A stretch of 64,000 bases of DNA from Desulfocapsa sp. (GCA_022712895.1 JAFLJS010000075.1:49788-113787), one strand, 5' to 3'; counted from the first letter of the stretch, positions 34,323-43,087 are shown. Notes: generated by a model from the sequence alone, not told the origin. Translations and numbers: made by a program.

Positions 34323-35348
34323 TTACATGTAATCGAGTATGGATATTTGTGATACCTTGGCCGTAATACTGAGCGCCGCCTGAAGTGCAGTTTCCTGTTG
34401 TACAATTGCATTAAATGTCTCTATGGCATCGGCATCCTGGTAACGAGATAAAATTTGATGTAAATCCGTCAAGATATCATTCTGATGCAGCAGTGCAGAG
34501 TCTACCCGTGTGGCTTTATTGCCAAGTTGGCTGCGCAGACGTCTGTTCTGGTCGGCAGCACTATCAATATCAGCAAGATTTCCCTGCAGGCCACCACCAG
34601 CACCAAGAGGGTCATCAATGTTGCCGGCACGAAGAGCTTCTTCTGTCCTTACAAGAACAGAAAAAATATCTATTCTTCCGGATTCTGGCTGACCGGGAGC
34701 AGTTGTTGTTGAGTCTACCCAGTTAGCATTGGAGACTCCAAGGAAGAGATCATTACCAGTCAGGTTTGATTTCAGCAATTCTCCAGGTGTTATTTCAAGT
34801 TCGGTGGGATCGGGTGTACCCATATACAAATAAGGCCATGTGGTAGAGTCTGTTTTGTCGTAGGGGGGGGGAATGGCAACACTTTGATCCGGATTGTAAT
34901 CGGGGTTTACCACAAATGGAGTTGTGCTTTCAGCATATCCACTAAAAATATATTTTCCATCAACTTGTGCATTCGCAGCGTCGACCAGTTCTGCTTTGAG
35001 GTTCGCTACTTCATCAGCCAGGGTGTTCAAGTCATTTTGACTCATGGCACTGTTGATGGAATTAATGGTAATTTCTTTCATTCGTTGAAGGATGTTTTCA
35101 ACATGATTCAAATGGCCATCCGTGGATTCCATCTTATCAAGAGTAACACCCATGGTTTCCAAGTACCTGTCCGTATGCATTATCTGGGTACGGGTTGTGA
35201 GGACAGGGCGAATAGCCGCTGGATCATCGGACGGTTTGTTTAGTTTTATTCCGGTAGCACCTTGCCAGCGAAGATCTTGAAGGCGATTTGTCACACGATC
35301 CAGATTTGACTGGAGCATTCGATAAGTTGTTCCTTCTGTGGCTTTCAT
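34323..35348 (-). CDS. flgL: Hook-filament junction protein FlgL
   Basis: A 341-residue FlgL (HAP3). It has the flagellin-like N-terminal helix (YRMLQSNLDRVTNRLQDLRW, KLNKPSDDPAAIRPVLTTRT, LKAELVDAANAQVDGKYIFS) and C-terminal helix (DALNE-like part RYQDADAIETFNAIVQQETA, ALQAALSITAKVSQISIL). The middle is proline-rich. It follows flgK by 22 bases. Confidence 0.93.
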   Translation of the reverse strand: MKATEGTTYRMLQSNLDRVTNRLQDLRWQGATGIKLNKPSDDPAAIRPVLTTRTQIMHTDRYLETMGVTLDKMESTDGHLNHVENILQRMKEITINSINSAMSQNDLNTLADEVANLKAELVDAANAQVDGKYIFSGYAESTTPFVVNPDYNPDQSVAIPPPYDKTDSTTWPYLYMGTPDPTELEITPGELLKSNLTGNDLFLGVSNANWVDSTTTAPGQPESGRIDIFSVLVRTEEALRAGNIDDPLGAGGGLQGNLADIDSAADQNRRLRSQLGNKATRVDSALLHQNDILTDLHQILSRYQDADAIETFNAIVQQETALQAALSITAKVSQISILDYM

Positions 35349-35370
35349 AAATTATATCCTCAATAAGGAA

Positions 35371-36795
35371 TTATCGTTTGAGTTGAAGCAGAGATTCCAT
35401 CATCTCATCTATGGTGGAGAGGAATTTAGCGGAAGATTCAAATCCTCGCTGAAACTGGATGAGATTGATCATCTCTTCTTCAAGGGAGACACCGGAAAGT
35501 CCGTCACGTAAGTTTTGCAATTGTATCATGGCATCTTCTGCCCCACCAAGTGCAAGCTGATTCATGTTGGACTCTAAGCCAACCTGGGCAGTGAGTCTTC
35601 CATAATAATCACCAAAGGAATCTGTTCCATTAATTATGGGTTGCTCACCAATACTTGAAATAATGAGCGAATTTCGGTTGTCCCCAAGAGCGACGGTCGG
35701 AGGCGGCGCAGCCGCTGCGGCCACATGGGTTGAATCTGTGATGGCAACAGACATGTTTCTGGCTGCACCCTGCCATGGGTCAGCAGGAGGGGGCGGTATT
35801 GGGTTTGCTGTAAAGAAATCACGGGAAACATACGGCCCGGTAATTGCGTCAAGTCCGGCACCTGCAGCATGGGCAGTATTCACAGCCTCTGTGATCTCGT
35901 AGGCCAGACGATCAAGGTCGTCTTTAAGAGTCGGAATAAACTCATCACGAATATGAACAAGTCCTTCGAATTCACCGCCAAAGCTATTAATATCCAGAGG
36001 TCTCGTGGCACCTCCGGCATGCAATACAAGATCCAGGTCGGATCCATTTGGTATCGCCTCAAGCTCCATGGCCATCGTACCCTGTACAAGTGGCAGGCCA
36101 TTAGGGAGCATGACAGCCATCATCCCTTTGCTATCGTAATATGTTTTTACTCCTAAGGATGTTGAAAGTTCTTTGGCTAAAATATCACGTCTGTCTCTTG
36201 AACTATTGGCCGTCTGACCTTGAATTTCAATAGTGAAAATCCTGTCATTCAATTCAGCAATTTCAGAAATCTTTGAATTTACTCCATCAATTTTAGAGAC
36301 GATGGAATCATTTATATTGTCTGTAACTTTGTTAAGATCGTCTATGGTTGAATTGAATTTTGTGGCAAGGAGTTCACCACGCTGGATCACGATATCCCGT
36401 TCGACAAGCCCTGACGGATTGGCGGAGAGCTCCTGCCATGAATCGAAATAGCGATTGACTTCGGTTGATATATTTTCCTCACTGATATTAAAAATTCTTT
36501 CAAGTTCTGAGAGTGCGCGGGTCTGGCCTTCCTGGAGACCGTATTCTATTGATTTTTCCTGAAGCATATTGGTCACAAAGACATCGTGGTCACGTTTTAC
36601 ATCAGAGACAACAACACCTTGGCCAATAAAAAAACCATCAAAGTTCATAGAGGGGTAGGGGGAAAGTGATGCGCTTTGCCGTGAATATCCTTCGGTGTTA
36701 ACGTTGGATATATTATTTCCAATAATTTCTATGGATTTCTGGTTAACGCTGAGGGCAGTTTTGCCGGCGTTGAGTGCTGTCAATAGTCCAGCCAT
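35371..36795 (-). CDS. flgK: Hook-filament junction protein FlgK
   Basis: A 474-residue FlgK (HAP1): rod/hook-type N-terminus (LLTALNAGKTALSVNQKSIE, NNISNVNTEGYSRQSASL), the middle domain DRRDILAKELSTSLGVKTYY, and the C-terminal LEEEMINLIQFQRGFESSAK. A low-complexity Pro/Ala stretch (NPIPPPPADP, VAAAAAPPPT) sits about residues 310-370. It starts two bases after flgN. Confidence 0.94.
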   Translation of the reverse strand: MAGLLTALNAGKTALSVNQKSIEIIGNNISNVNTEGYSRQSASLSPYPSMNFDGFFIGQGVVVSDVKRDHDVFVTNMLQEKSIEYGLQEGQTRALSELERIFNISEENISTEVNRYFDSWQELSANPSGLVERDIVIQRGELLATKFNSTIDDLNKVTDNINDSIVSKIDGVNSKISEIAELNDRIFTIEIQGQTANSSRDRRDILAKELSTSLGVKTYYDSKGMMAVMLPNGLPLVQGTMAMELEAIPNGSDLDLVLHAGGATRPLDINSFGGEFEGLVHIRDEFIPTLKDDLDRLAYEITEAVNTAHAAGAGLDAITGPYVSRDFFTANPIPPPPADPWQGAARNMSVAITDSTHVAAAAAPPPTVALGDNRNSLIISSIGEQPIINGTDSFGDYYGRLTAQVGLESNMNQLALGGAEDAMIQLQNLRDGLSGVSLEEEMINLIQFQRGFESSAKFLSTIDEMMESLLQLKR

Positions 36796-36796
36796 G

Positions 36797-37150
36797 TTAC
36801 ACCTGTCCTGAGAGGAGTCGACCGTTTACTTTGCAATTTGTAATCCCACCGTTAGCGGAATATCCTGTTGAAACGGTATGTTTCCCAAAAAATACCATGG
36901 TCTCACGAATCCAACCTAAGGTCGCTTTGAAAAGATAAGCATTGCGCCGGTTTTCATGACGTATGGTGGCGGCAATTTCTTTATCTGCTTCATCAAGTTT
37001 TGCGGTATGAGCCAGAACCTGGATAAGTTCCTCTTTCTCCTGCATAACAAGTGTGAGAGATTCCATATCAAGAACTTTTGTAAATTCACGTTCTTCAAGA
37101 ATAACATCACGCAAGCGAACAAGATAATCATGGGTGGTTCCGGCGGTCAT
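36797..37150 (-). CDS. flgN: Flagellar export chaperone FlgN
   Basis: A 117-residue helical protein with the FlgN pattern: LRDVILEEREFTKVLDMESL, LVMQEKEELIQVLAHTAKLD, and a C-terminal Gly/Asn-rich tail that resembles the FlgK/FlgL-binding end. It lies between flgM and flgK, the standard place for the chaperone of the junction proteins. Confidence 0.88.
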   Translation of the reverse strand: MTAGTTHDYLVRLRDVILEEREFTKVLDMESLTLVMQEKEELIQVLAHTAKLDEADKEIAATIRHENRRNAYLFKATLGWIRETMVFFGKHTVSTGYSANGGITNCKVNGRLLSGQV

Positions 37151-37152
37151 GA

Positions 37153-37437
37153 CTATTTATCCTCCATCAGAAACTCGAGAAGACTTGAGGCAACTTTGGT
37201 AAGGTCTGGCTCATAAGAACCTTCGGCTACCTGGGCTTTTAATTCTTCAACGCGTTCTGTACGATTGGTATCACTAGCAGCGTTTTGTGCTTTATTTACA
37301 TCCTGAAGAACTGAAGAAAATTCTACCTGGTCACCTTCTTGCGTGGCTCCGGCTTTTATTCCGCCTTGTGCCCCGTCACTTTTTTTGAGGCTGCCTATTT
37401 GGCCAAGGTTGTTTACTCCGAAAAATTCCACACTCAT
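37153..37437 (-). CDS. flgM: Anti-sigma-28 factor FlgM
   Basis: A 94-residue FlgM. The C-terminal sigma-binding helices read RVEELKAQVAEGSYEPDLTK then VASSLLEFLMEDK; the N-terminus is disordered and Gly/Gln-rich as expected for an exported regulator. It holds FliA inactive until the hook is complete and FlgM is exported. It is two bases before flgN. Confidence 0.9.
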   Translation of the reverse strand: MSVEFFGVNNLGQIGSLKKSDGAQGGIKAGATQEGDQVEFSSVLQDVNKAQNAASDTNRTERVEELKAQVAEGSYEPDLTKVASSLLEFLMEDK

Positions 37438-37459
37438 GATATTTCCCCTGTGTATCGTA

Positions 37460-38041
37460 TTACGATGATTGTTCTGTGCTGTCTACCCCAGCCCAGGCAT
37501 CAAGTTTTTCTATTACTGCGTCGTATGTGTCGTAAGAAATGTCAGGCAGTGTACCACCAAATGCTTCCAGTGCATCATTAAACCCATTTTTTACTCCCTC
37601 TTTAATTACATCGAGCTTGGAGATGTCACCACCTGCTGTTGCAATTGCAAGATCAACGATACGATCAGATGTCTGTTCAATTCCAAAGTATCCATCGTCA
37701 GCAACAAGTTCGATTGCCTCTTGCTGACTGATTGTACTGAGATCAATTTCCCGGTGGCCAGTGGCAATCTTAAAGTCAATGCCCTGTTCCTTAAGCATAT
37801 TGGTGACCAGCCCTCGAAGCAGGTTGTATTGATCCTGCATATCACCTGTCTGGATTGTAAGAGAGCTTTCATAGGTCATGGCGACTTCCTTATGACTACC
37901 TATTGTAACTGAATCTGTGGACTTTTGAACAGATTCTTGCGGGTCTGCTTTCTTTTCTGCCAGGCGGTCTATATTTTTATTGTTATGTTGTTTGAGAGCG
38001 TGTGGATCTAAATGTGCCTGGTTACTTATTGTACTTGCCAT
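37460..38041 (-). CDS. Unknown protein encoded first in the flgM operon
   Basis: About 193 residues, soluble, with a polar N-terminus and a conserved-looking C-terminal domain (about 85-185: LRGLVTNMLKEQGIDFKIAT, and NDALEAFGGTLPDISYDTYD). The phrase LPDISYDTYDAV is reminiscent of a domain of unknown function (perhaps DUF5610) that I cannot verify. Start ATG 38041 has a perfect AGGAGG eight bases upstream. It is read from a sigma-28 promoter with flgM, flgN, flgK and flgL, so a role in late assembly is likely but not shown. Confidence 0.6.
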   Translation of the reverse strand: MASTISNQAHLDPHALKQHNNKNIDRLAEKKADPQESVQKSTDSVTIGSHKEVAMTYESSLTIQTGDMQDQYNLLRGLVTNMLKEQGIDFKIATGHREIDLSTISQQEAIELVADDGYFGIEQTSDRIVDLAIATAGGDISKLDVIKEGVKNGFNDALEAFGGTLPDISYDTYDAVIEKLDAWAGVDSTEQSS

Positions 38042-38066
38042 TAGTATCGCCTCCTTGCGAATTTTT

Positions 38067-38082
38067 CCGGCATCCGTGCCGG
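38067..38082 (-). promoter_or_regulatory. Leader hairpin of the flgM operon, predicted CsrA site
   Basis: On the minus strand CCGGCA-CGGA-TGCCGG: a six-pair stem with GGA in the loop, giving GCACGGATGC, close to the CsrA consensus. It stands about 11 bases before the AGGAGG of the first gene, so a CsrA dimer could bridge both GGA sites. Confidence 0.5.
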
Positions 38083-38118
38083 AGCAAAATAGCTTCAAAA
38101 TATTTTATCTTGTAGTCT

Positions 38119-38146
38119 TTATCGGAAAGATGCAGGAATAACTTTA
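38119..38146 (-). promoter_or_regulatory. Sigma-28 (FliA) promoter of the flgM-flgN-flgK-flgL operon
   Basis: On the minus strand TAAA (38143-38146), 16 bases, then TCCGATAA (38119-38126). Start expected near 38112, with a leader of about 70 bases. Confidence 0.8.
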
Positions 38147-38339
38147 GTACCTTACAGAATAATTTTTTAATTTCCCAAAAAATTAGTGAGGTTACTTATG
38201 GAGACACATCACCTAGTAACGTGTGAAGTTTTTTTGAATGTTCAAAAAAAGGAATTAATTGTGCATAGAATGCAAGATTCAGTTGGAATATATTATTACA
38301 GAAAAGAGATCAACTAACGGCATAAATAACTTTTGTACT

Positions 38340-38666
38340 TTATTTTTCAGCCTTACTGTAATGAAGTTTATGTAATTGCTGATACATTGCCTTACCTATC
38401 CCCATGCCATCACCAGCAGCAGTTTGTCTGGCCATTTCCATGTCGAGCATATCACGATACACATCTTCAGCCATGCCTTTTTTCTCAAACAGGCCAGACT
38501 CTGGAACTGTCTTACGCATACTTTTGTACATTTCGTTTACATAAATTGCTTCAAATTCTCTGCATGAGCGACGTAGTGCTTGTAACTCTTTATCCTTTTT
38601 AGCGTCACCCTTATTCAACTGATTGTCGCTTGGTAGGATAGTTCTAGGATCAATTTTAAGGTTCAT
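38340..38666 (-). CDS. flgJ: FlgJ-like rod-binding protein without muramidase domain
   Basis: A 108-residue protein equal to the N-terminal rod-binding half of FlgJ: LQALRRSCREFEAIYVNEMY, KSMRKTVPESGLFEKKGMAE, VYRDMLDMEMARQTAAGDGM and GIGKAMYQQL. The glucosaminidase half is absent, as in most bacteria outside the gamma group. It overlaps the flgI stop by four bases and ends the flgF-G-A-H-I-J run. Confidence 0.9.
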   Translation of the reverse strand: MNLKIDPRTILPSDNQLNKGDAKKDKELQALRRSCREFEAIYVNEMYKSMRKTVPESGLFEKKGMAEDVYRDMLDMEMARQTAAGDGMGIGKAMYQQLHKLHYSKAEK

Positions 38667-39778
38667 AATACTATGAGTTCTCCATGCATGGCACCTGCAA
38701 CTTTAATGGCCTGGAAAATTGCTATGAGATCCCTTGGTGTTGCACCAATAGCGTTTAGCGCATCGGCAACAGCGCCAATGGAGACACCTTCTTCAACAAC
38801 CATGAGTTGACCGTCATCTTCAATGATATCAATTTCTGTTTGAGGTGCTGCAACTGTTCGGCCAAATGCGAGGGGATTGGGTTGCGTCACATCAAGACTC
38901 TCTTTGATAATAAGCGACAGGTTACCATGAGAAACGGCAACAGTAGACAGCCTGACATTCTTTCCCATTACAATGGTGCCGGTACGTTCATTAACAACAA
39001 CCCTGGCATTGGCATCGGTATCAATACGCAAACGTTCAATGCTCGCTACAAACTGGACTTTGTTTTCGATAAATGGTTCAGGGATTATAACTTCAACAGT
39101 CGCAGAATCAATAGGATATGCTGTGCCGGCACCATATTTTTCATTGATTGTATTACTCATATTGTTGGCAGTCGTAAAATCTGCTGTTCTTAACGAGTAT
39201 TGCATTTTTCCATCTTTGGCAAATTTACCGGGCGCTGCTTTCTCAATGATTGCACCGCCTGAAATTCTGCCGACCGTAGGATGGTTTTTTTGAGCTTTGG
39301 CAGATTTACCACCAAAAGAAAAGGCGCCAATAGTTAAGGGGCCCTGCGCAACTGCGTATACTTTTCCGTCGGGTCCTTTTAAAGGAGTCATCAGAAGATT
39401 TCCACCTGCCAGGCTCTGAGCATCGCCTATTGAGGAAACCTGAACGTCTATGGTGGAACCGGGTTTTGCAAAGGGAGGTAGTACTGCATTAACCATGACA
39501 GCAGCAACGTTTTTGACCTTAATCTTCTCAAACTCTTCGGGATTAACAGTAATTCCCTGGCGAACAAGCATATTATACAGAGCCTGACGGGTGAAAAGTA
39601 CTTTTTTCAAATCATCGCCGGTGGAGGCAAGACCAGTTATAAGACCGTAGCCAATAAGCTGGTTGGTTCGAACACCATTGAGTTCTGCAATATCTTTAAT
39701 CCTTGCAGCCTGGGAGCTTGTGCAGAAAAGGCAGGAAAGTAAGATGAAAGTAAGTAGTGTTATTAATTTGTTGTGCAT
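38663..39778 (-). CDS. flgI: Flagellar P-ring protein FlgI
   Basis: A 371-residue periplasmic P-ring protein. Signal peptide (LITLLTFILLSCLFCTSSQA) is followed by ARIKDIAELNGVRTNQLIGY, GLVTGL-like LITGLASTGDDLK, and LTPLKGPDGKVYAVAQGPL-type blocks (PLKGPDGKVYAVAQGPLTIG), ending VADALNAIGATPRDLIAIFQ. It forms the bushing in the peptidoglycan layer. Length is normal. Confidence 0.95.
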   Translation of the reverse strand: MHNKLITLLTFILLSCLFCTSSQAARIKDIAELNGVRTNQLIGYGLITGLASTGDDLKKVLFTRQALYNMLVRQGITVNPEEFEKIKVKNVAAVMVNAVLPPFAKPGSTIDVQVSSIGDAQSLAGGNLLMTPLKGPDGKVYAVAQGPLTIGAFSFGGKSAKAQKNHPTVGRISGGAIIEKAAPGKFAKDGKMQYSLRTADFTTANNMSNTINEKYGAGTAYPIDSATVEVIIPEPFIENKVQFVASIERLRIDTDANARVVVNERTGTIVMGKNVRLSTVAVSHGNLSLIIKESLDVTQPNPLAFGRTVAAPQTEIDIIEDDGQLMVVEEGVSIGAVADALNAIGATPRDLIAIFQAIKVAGAMHGELIVL

Positions 39779-39790
39779 GGAAAGTCTCTG

Positions 39791-40486
39791 TTAGAATGGC
39801 CAAACATTATCAAGGGCACGCATTAACCAACCGGGCTTCTGTTTATCGCTGATGGCGCCTTTACCTGTGTAAGAAATTTTGGCATTAAGTACATGTTTAG
39901 AATCAACAGTGTTATTTGCCATAATATCCACAGGACGTATGATACCAGTAACATAAATAACCTGAATCTCATTGTTTACTTGTACTTCTTTGCCACCTCT
40001 GATTTTCAGGTTACCGTTGGGGTAAACATTGACGACCTGGGCAGTAAGTGAGGCAACCAGGTCTTCTTTTCGTACAGTCGTACCCGAACCTTCAAATTTA
40101 TTGGCAAAATTAGCTTCCACAAGATTTGATAAATCAAGTTTTGGATGCTCTGCAATCCATTTGGAGTTTTCCAGGCCAAAAAGGTGGGGGATGCCAGCAT
40201 TTATACTGGATGTTCTGTCCGTTGATGTTGATGCTTGTTTCGTAGCACTTGCCTTCTCAGAAATGGTTATGGTGACAATATCTCCAAGGGTGCGTGCCTT
40301 ATGGTCAGCGTATATAGAGTATTGTTCACCTGGCCATAATGAACCATCAGTTCGTTCGGTAAATTCCTGTGTCTGAATTTCCTCCAAAGGTTCAGGGATT
40401 ATCATGACCGTATTATCATTTTTTGCACACGCTCCGAGAAGAGTGATGCAAAGTGAGAAAATAACTAAATTGAGAAAATGTTTCAT
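39791..40486 (-). CDS. flgH: Flagellar L-ring lipoprotein FlgH
   Basis: About 231 residues. The start ATG 40486 gives a lipoprotein signal ending LLGAC (Cys20), and lies just one base after the flgA stop; the reading frame upstream overlaps flgA and is not needed. FlgH motifs: GSLWPGEQYSIYADHKARTL, GDIVTITISEKASATKQAST, FEGSGTTVRKEDLVASLTAQ, GNLKIRGGKEVQVNNEIQVI and YVTGIIRPVDI. It forms the outer-membrane ring around the rod. Confidence 0.94.
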   Translation of the reverse strand: MKHFLNLVIFSLCITLLGACAKNDNTVMIIPEPLEEIQTQEFTERTDGSLWPGEQYSIYADHKARTLGDIVTITISEKASATKQASTSTDRTSSINAGIPHLFGLENSKWIAEHPKLDLSNLVEANFANKFEGSGTTVRKEDLVASLTAQVVNVYPNGNLKIRGGKEVQVNNEIQVIYVTGIIRPVDIMANNTVDSKHVLNAKISYTGKGAISDKQKPGWLMRALDNVWPF

Positions 40487-40487
40487 A

Positions 40488-41438
40488 TCAGATCTGTACC
40501 TCCACAATTCCAGGAGACGATACTTTACAAAAGACACTTTTATTGGATCGTATGTTTTTAACCCTGATAATCTGGTCCTGTTTTCCATTCATATAGGATA
40601 TTCCTGTGGCTGTTAGTTGCAGGCCATTATGATTAACTACCATTTTCACCAGTTGCCCTTTACGAATAACTGGTGGAAAATCGATAAAGCTTATGTCGAG
40701 TACAGAGCCACTCCTGAGCCTTTTACTAATCCTTTTACCAAGTACCATACGTAAGTCAGTACAGGGATCGCGTAGGGTTGAAAGATCTCTAAGTTCCATC
40801 TCAACCATATTAGGATGGAGAATAGAACCACGCTTAACACTACGTGTGAGTACTGCTACCTCGGCCATCACCTTTAATTTTCCACGAACTGAAATATTTT
40901 TAACAGTTTTGTTGTTTACTAAATAGATAAGGGAGAATCGCTTGCTACCTACAATATCGGGGTCAGAAGGGATTACCCTGAGCTCAAGGTTGCCTGTTGG
41001 GATATCGAAGGGCAGTGGCAGTTGACGAGGAACAAATGAGTATTCTGCTTCCGGTAGAGAATCTTGCATTTCCAGAAGGAAATTGTCAATACTGGCAGCG
41101 ATATCTGTAGCTGTAATACGAACACCTTTTCTGCTTACCACAGTAGATACGGAACCGTTCCAGAGCAAATTATCTTCTAGCTTAAGTTCTCTTGAGAGCT
41201 TTTTCTGTACATCTACCGTCTGGATTGTCAAACTTTTGCCAACTGGTGGAGCGCTTGTAATGCGTCTTGAGCCAAGGGCAGTTGAGAGTGGTGACACTTC
41301 TGAGAAGAGTACTATATCACTGAGCAACACGAATCTATTGCTCACCTCAACGGTTGGCAGACTTGTGAGTTGCAGTCCATGAACTGTAAAAGGAACGATT
41401 ATGCACAGAATACTAAGAAAAAATTGTATTGTACGCAT
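40488..41438 (-). CDS. flgA: Flagellar P-ring assembly chaperone FlgA
   Basis: A 316-residue FlgA with signal peptide (IQFFLSILCIIVPFTVHGLQ) and C-terminal SAF domain: VAVLTRSVKRGSILHPNMVE, GKRISKRLRSGSVLDISFID, FPPVIRKGQLVKMVVNHNGL. The N-terminal half is longer than in E. coli FlgA (219 residues), as often in deltaproteobacteria. It helps FlgI form the P ring and starts three bases after flgG. Confidence 0.9.
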   Translation of the reverse strand: MRTIQFFLSILCIIVPFTVHGLQLTSLPTVEVSNRFVLLSDIVLFSEVSPLSTALGSRRITSAPPVGKSLTIQTVDVQKKLSRELKLEDNLLWNGSVSTVVSRKGVRITATDIAASIDNFLLEMQDSLPEAEYSFVPRQLPLPFDIPTGNLELRVIPSDPDIVGSKRFSLIYLVNNKTVKNISVRGKLKVMAEVAVLTRSVKRGSILHPNMVEMELRDLSTLRDPCTDLRMVLGKRISKRLRSGSVLDISFIDFPPVIRKGQLVKMVVNHNGLQLTATGISYMNGKQDQIIRVKNIRSNKSVFCKVSSPGIVEVQI

Positions 41439-41441
41439 ACG

Positions 41442-42227
41442 CTATACCATGTTGTTAGTCGTCTGCATCATTTCATCTGAAGTCTGAATAGATTTAGAGT
41501 TGATTTCGTAAGCACGTTGAGTTGTGATCATTGCCGCCATTTCTTCAACGATATTCACATTGGATCCCTCAATATAAAATTGAAGGAGCAGTCCGTAGCC
41601 ATCATCACCAGGTGTACCTGCCTGTGCATCGCCTGAGGCGTCAGAATCCCGGAAAAGGTTTTTACCAATGGCTAATAATCCACCATTGTTGGTAAAGGTG
41701 ACTGTCTCCAGTTCTCCAACTTCTGTGGATTCTGTATCATCCCCTATTATGGCACTGACAATACCTGTTTCACTGATGGTGATTTCCTTGGAACCATCCG
41801 GGATGGTGATAGCTGGAATAACAGGATAGCCATCGGAAGTTGTCATGCGGCCGTCACTGTCACGTTTGAAGGATCCTGCACGTGTGTAAGCGTCTTCTCC
41901 ATTTGGCAACTCAACCTGGAAAAAACCGGCACCCTCAATGGCAACATCAAGTTCGTTTTCAGTGTTAATCAGGTCGCCCTGGGTGAAGATTTTTTGCACA
42001 GCAGCTGGGCGAACACCGAGGCCCACCTGGATGCCGGTGGGGGATTCTGTGTCTACCGATGTCTGTGAACCAGGAACACGCATGATCTGGTACATAAGAT
42101 CCTGAAAATCTGCTCTGCTTTTCTTGAATCCTGTGGTGGAAACGTTGGCAAGGTTGTTCGCTATTACATCAAGATTTAACTGCTGCGCATTCATGCCGGT
42201 GGTGCCAGTCCAGAGTGATCGTATCAT
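41442..42227 (-). CDS. flgG: Flagellar distal rod protein FlgG
   Basis: A 261-residue FlgG: MIRSLWTGTTGMNAQQLNLD, VIANNLANVSTTGFKKSRAD, FQDLMYQ and the C-terminal SNVNIVEEMAAMITTQRAYE with NSKSIQTSDEMMQTTNNM. It makes the distal rod. Length and both ends are canonical, and flgA follows after three bases. Confidence 0.96.
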   Translation of the reverse strand: MIRSLWTGTTGMNAQQLNLDVIANNLANVSTTGFKKSRADFQDLMYQIMRVPGSQTSVDTESPTGIQVGLGVRPAAVQKIFTQGDLINTENELDVAIEGAGFFQVELPNGEDAYTRAGSFKRDSDGRMTTSDGYPVIPAITIPDGSKEITISETGIVSAIIGDDTESTEVGELETVTFTNNGGLLAIGKNLFRDSDASGDAQAGTPGDDGYGLLLQFYIEGSNVNIVEEMAAMITTQRAYEINSKSIQTSDEMMQTTNNMV

Positions 42228-42256
42228 AATCGTTCCTTAAGTTGTGATGCTAGGGG

Positions 42257-43006
42257 TTATCCAATGGTACCGAGTTCATCCTGCTTTTGGCCAAGTTTCG
42301 AATACGCCTGAATAACCTTCTGGTAACTTTCAAAGGTTCTCAGGGATTCAATCATCAGGGCCATCTCTTCAGTCGTGTTGATATTTGCCATTTCGAGATT
42401 TCCAATGGCAAGCCGTGGCTCTTCCTGCGGTATTTCTTGACCACCCTGCTCAAGGGAGTAAAGGGTGTCTGATTCTCGTTTCAATTTGTTATTGTCATTG
42501 ATTGTTACAATGCCCATGGTGCCAACTATTTCCCTTGTACCGTCCATGGATAAAATAGAAATTTCACCAAGACTGTTGACAGAGACTTTGGAAACATCCA
42601 TCTCAGGGATGATGATGGGAGCGTTGGCTTCATCCAGCACGGGCATACCGTTTCCTGTGAGTAGTGTGCCGTCACTGTCAACGTGAAAATCACCTCGTCT
42701 TGTATATCGTATACCGTCTGTGGCCTGAACTTTGAAAAAGCCATTCCCATGGATTGCTATATCCAATGGATTTGATGTCTCTTTGATGGGGCCTTCTGTG
42801 AAATCTGTATAGTTTTCACGGATTCGGCTGTAGTTGATTCCTTTGGCTTTTGATGTTTGCTGCTCACCAGACAAAACGGACTCAAAAGTAATACTGTTTT
42901 TTTTGTAGCCAACAGTATTAATATTGGCAAGATTGGCTGAGATATTTGCCAAACGCTGCTCACGGGATATTGCCCCGGCAAGGACGCTGTATTTTCCTGA
43001 ACCCAT
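42257..43006 (-). CDS. flgF: Flagellar proximal rod protein FlgF
   Basis: A 249-residue rod protein: YSVLAGAISREQRLANISAN, LANINTVGYKKNSITFESVL and C-terminal MANINTTEEMALMIESLRTF. Its position directly before flgG and its N-terminus point to FlgF. It follows a sigma-28 promoter, and its leader shows no good Shine-Dalgarno. It is the first gene of the flgF-G-A-H-I-J unit. Confidence 0.93.
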   Translation of the reverse strand: MGSGKYSVLAGAISREQRLANISANLANINTVGYKKNSITFESVLSGEQQTSKAKGINYSRIRENYTDFTEGPIKETSNPLDIAIHGNGFFKVQATDGIRYTRRGDFHVDSDGTLLTGNGMPVLDEANAPIIIPEMDVSKVSVNSLGEISILSMDGTREIVGTMGIVTINDNNKLKRESDTLYSLEQGGQEIPQEEPRLAIGNLEMANINTTEEMALMIESLRTFESYQKVIQAYSKLGQKQDELGTIG

Positions 43007-43059
43007 AAATGAAATATTTTGTAGAGGTGAGTGGTTAAATACTTTTGTATACCCTTATT

Positions 43060-43087
43060 TAATCGGCATCTTGGTACTAATTCTTTA
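43060..43087 (-). promoter_or_regulatory. Sigma-28 (FliA) promoter of the flgF-flgG-flgA-flgH-flgI-flgJ operon
   Basis: On the minus strand TAAA (43084-43087), 16 bases, then GCCGATTA (43060-43067), one mismatch from GCCGATAA. It overlaps the last codon of the upstream gene; the expected start lies about 47 bases before flgF. Confidence 0.7.

Larger units (their letters stand above)
38042..38339. other. Regulatory gap between flgJ and the flgM operon
   Basis: About 300 AT-rich bases. The right-hand part of the flgM-operon control region lies at 38042-38146 (sigma-28 promoter and leader hairpin, minus strand). The remainder to 38339 shows no gene, terminator or repeat that I can support. Confidence 0.5.
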
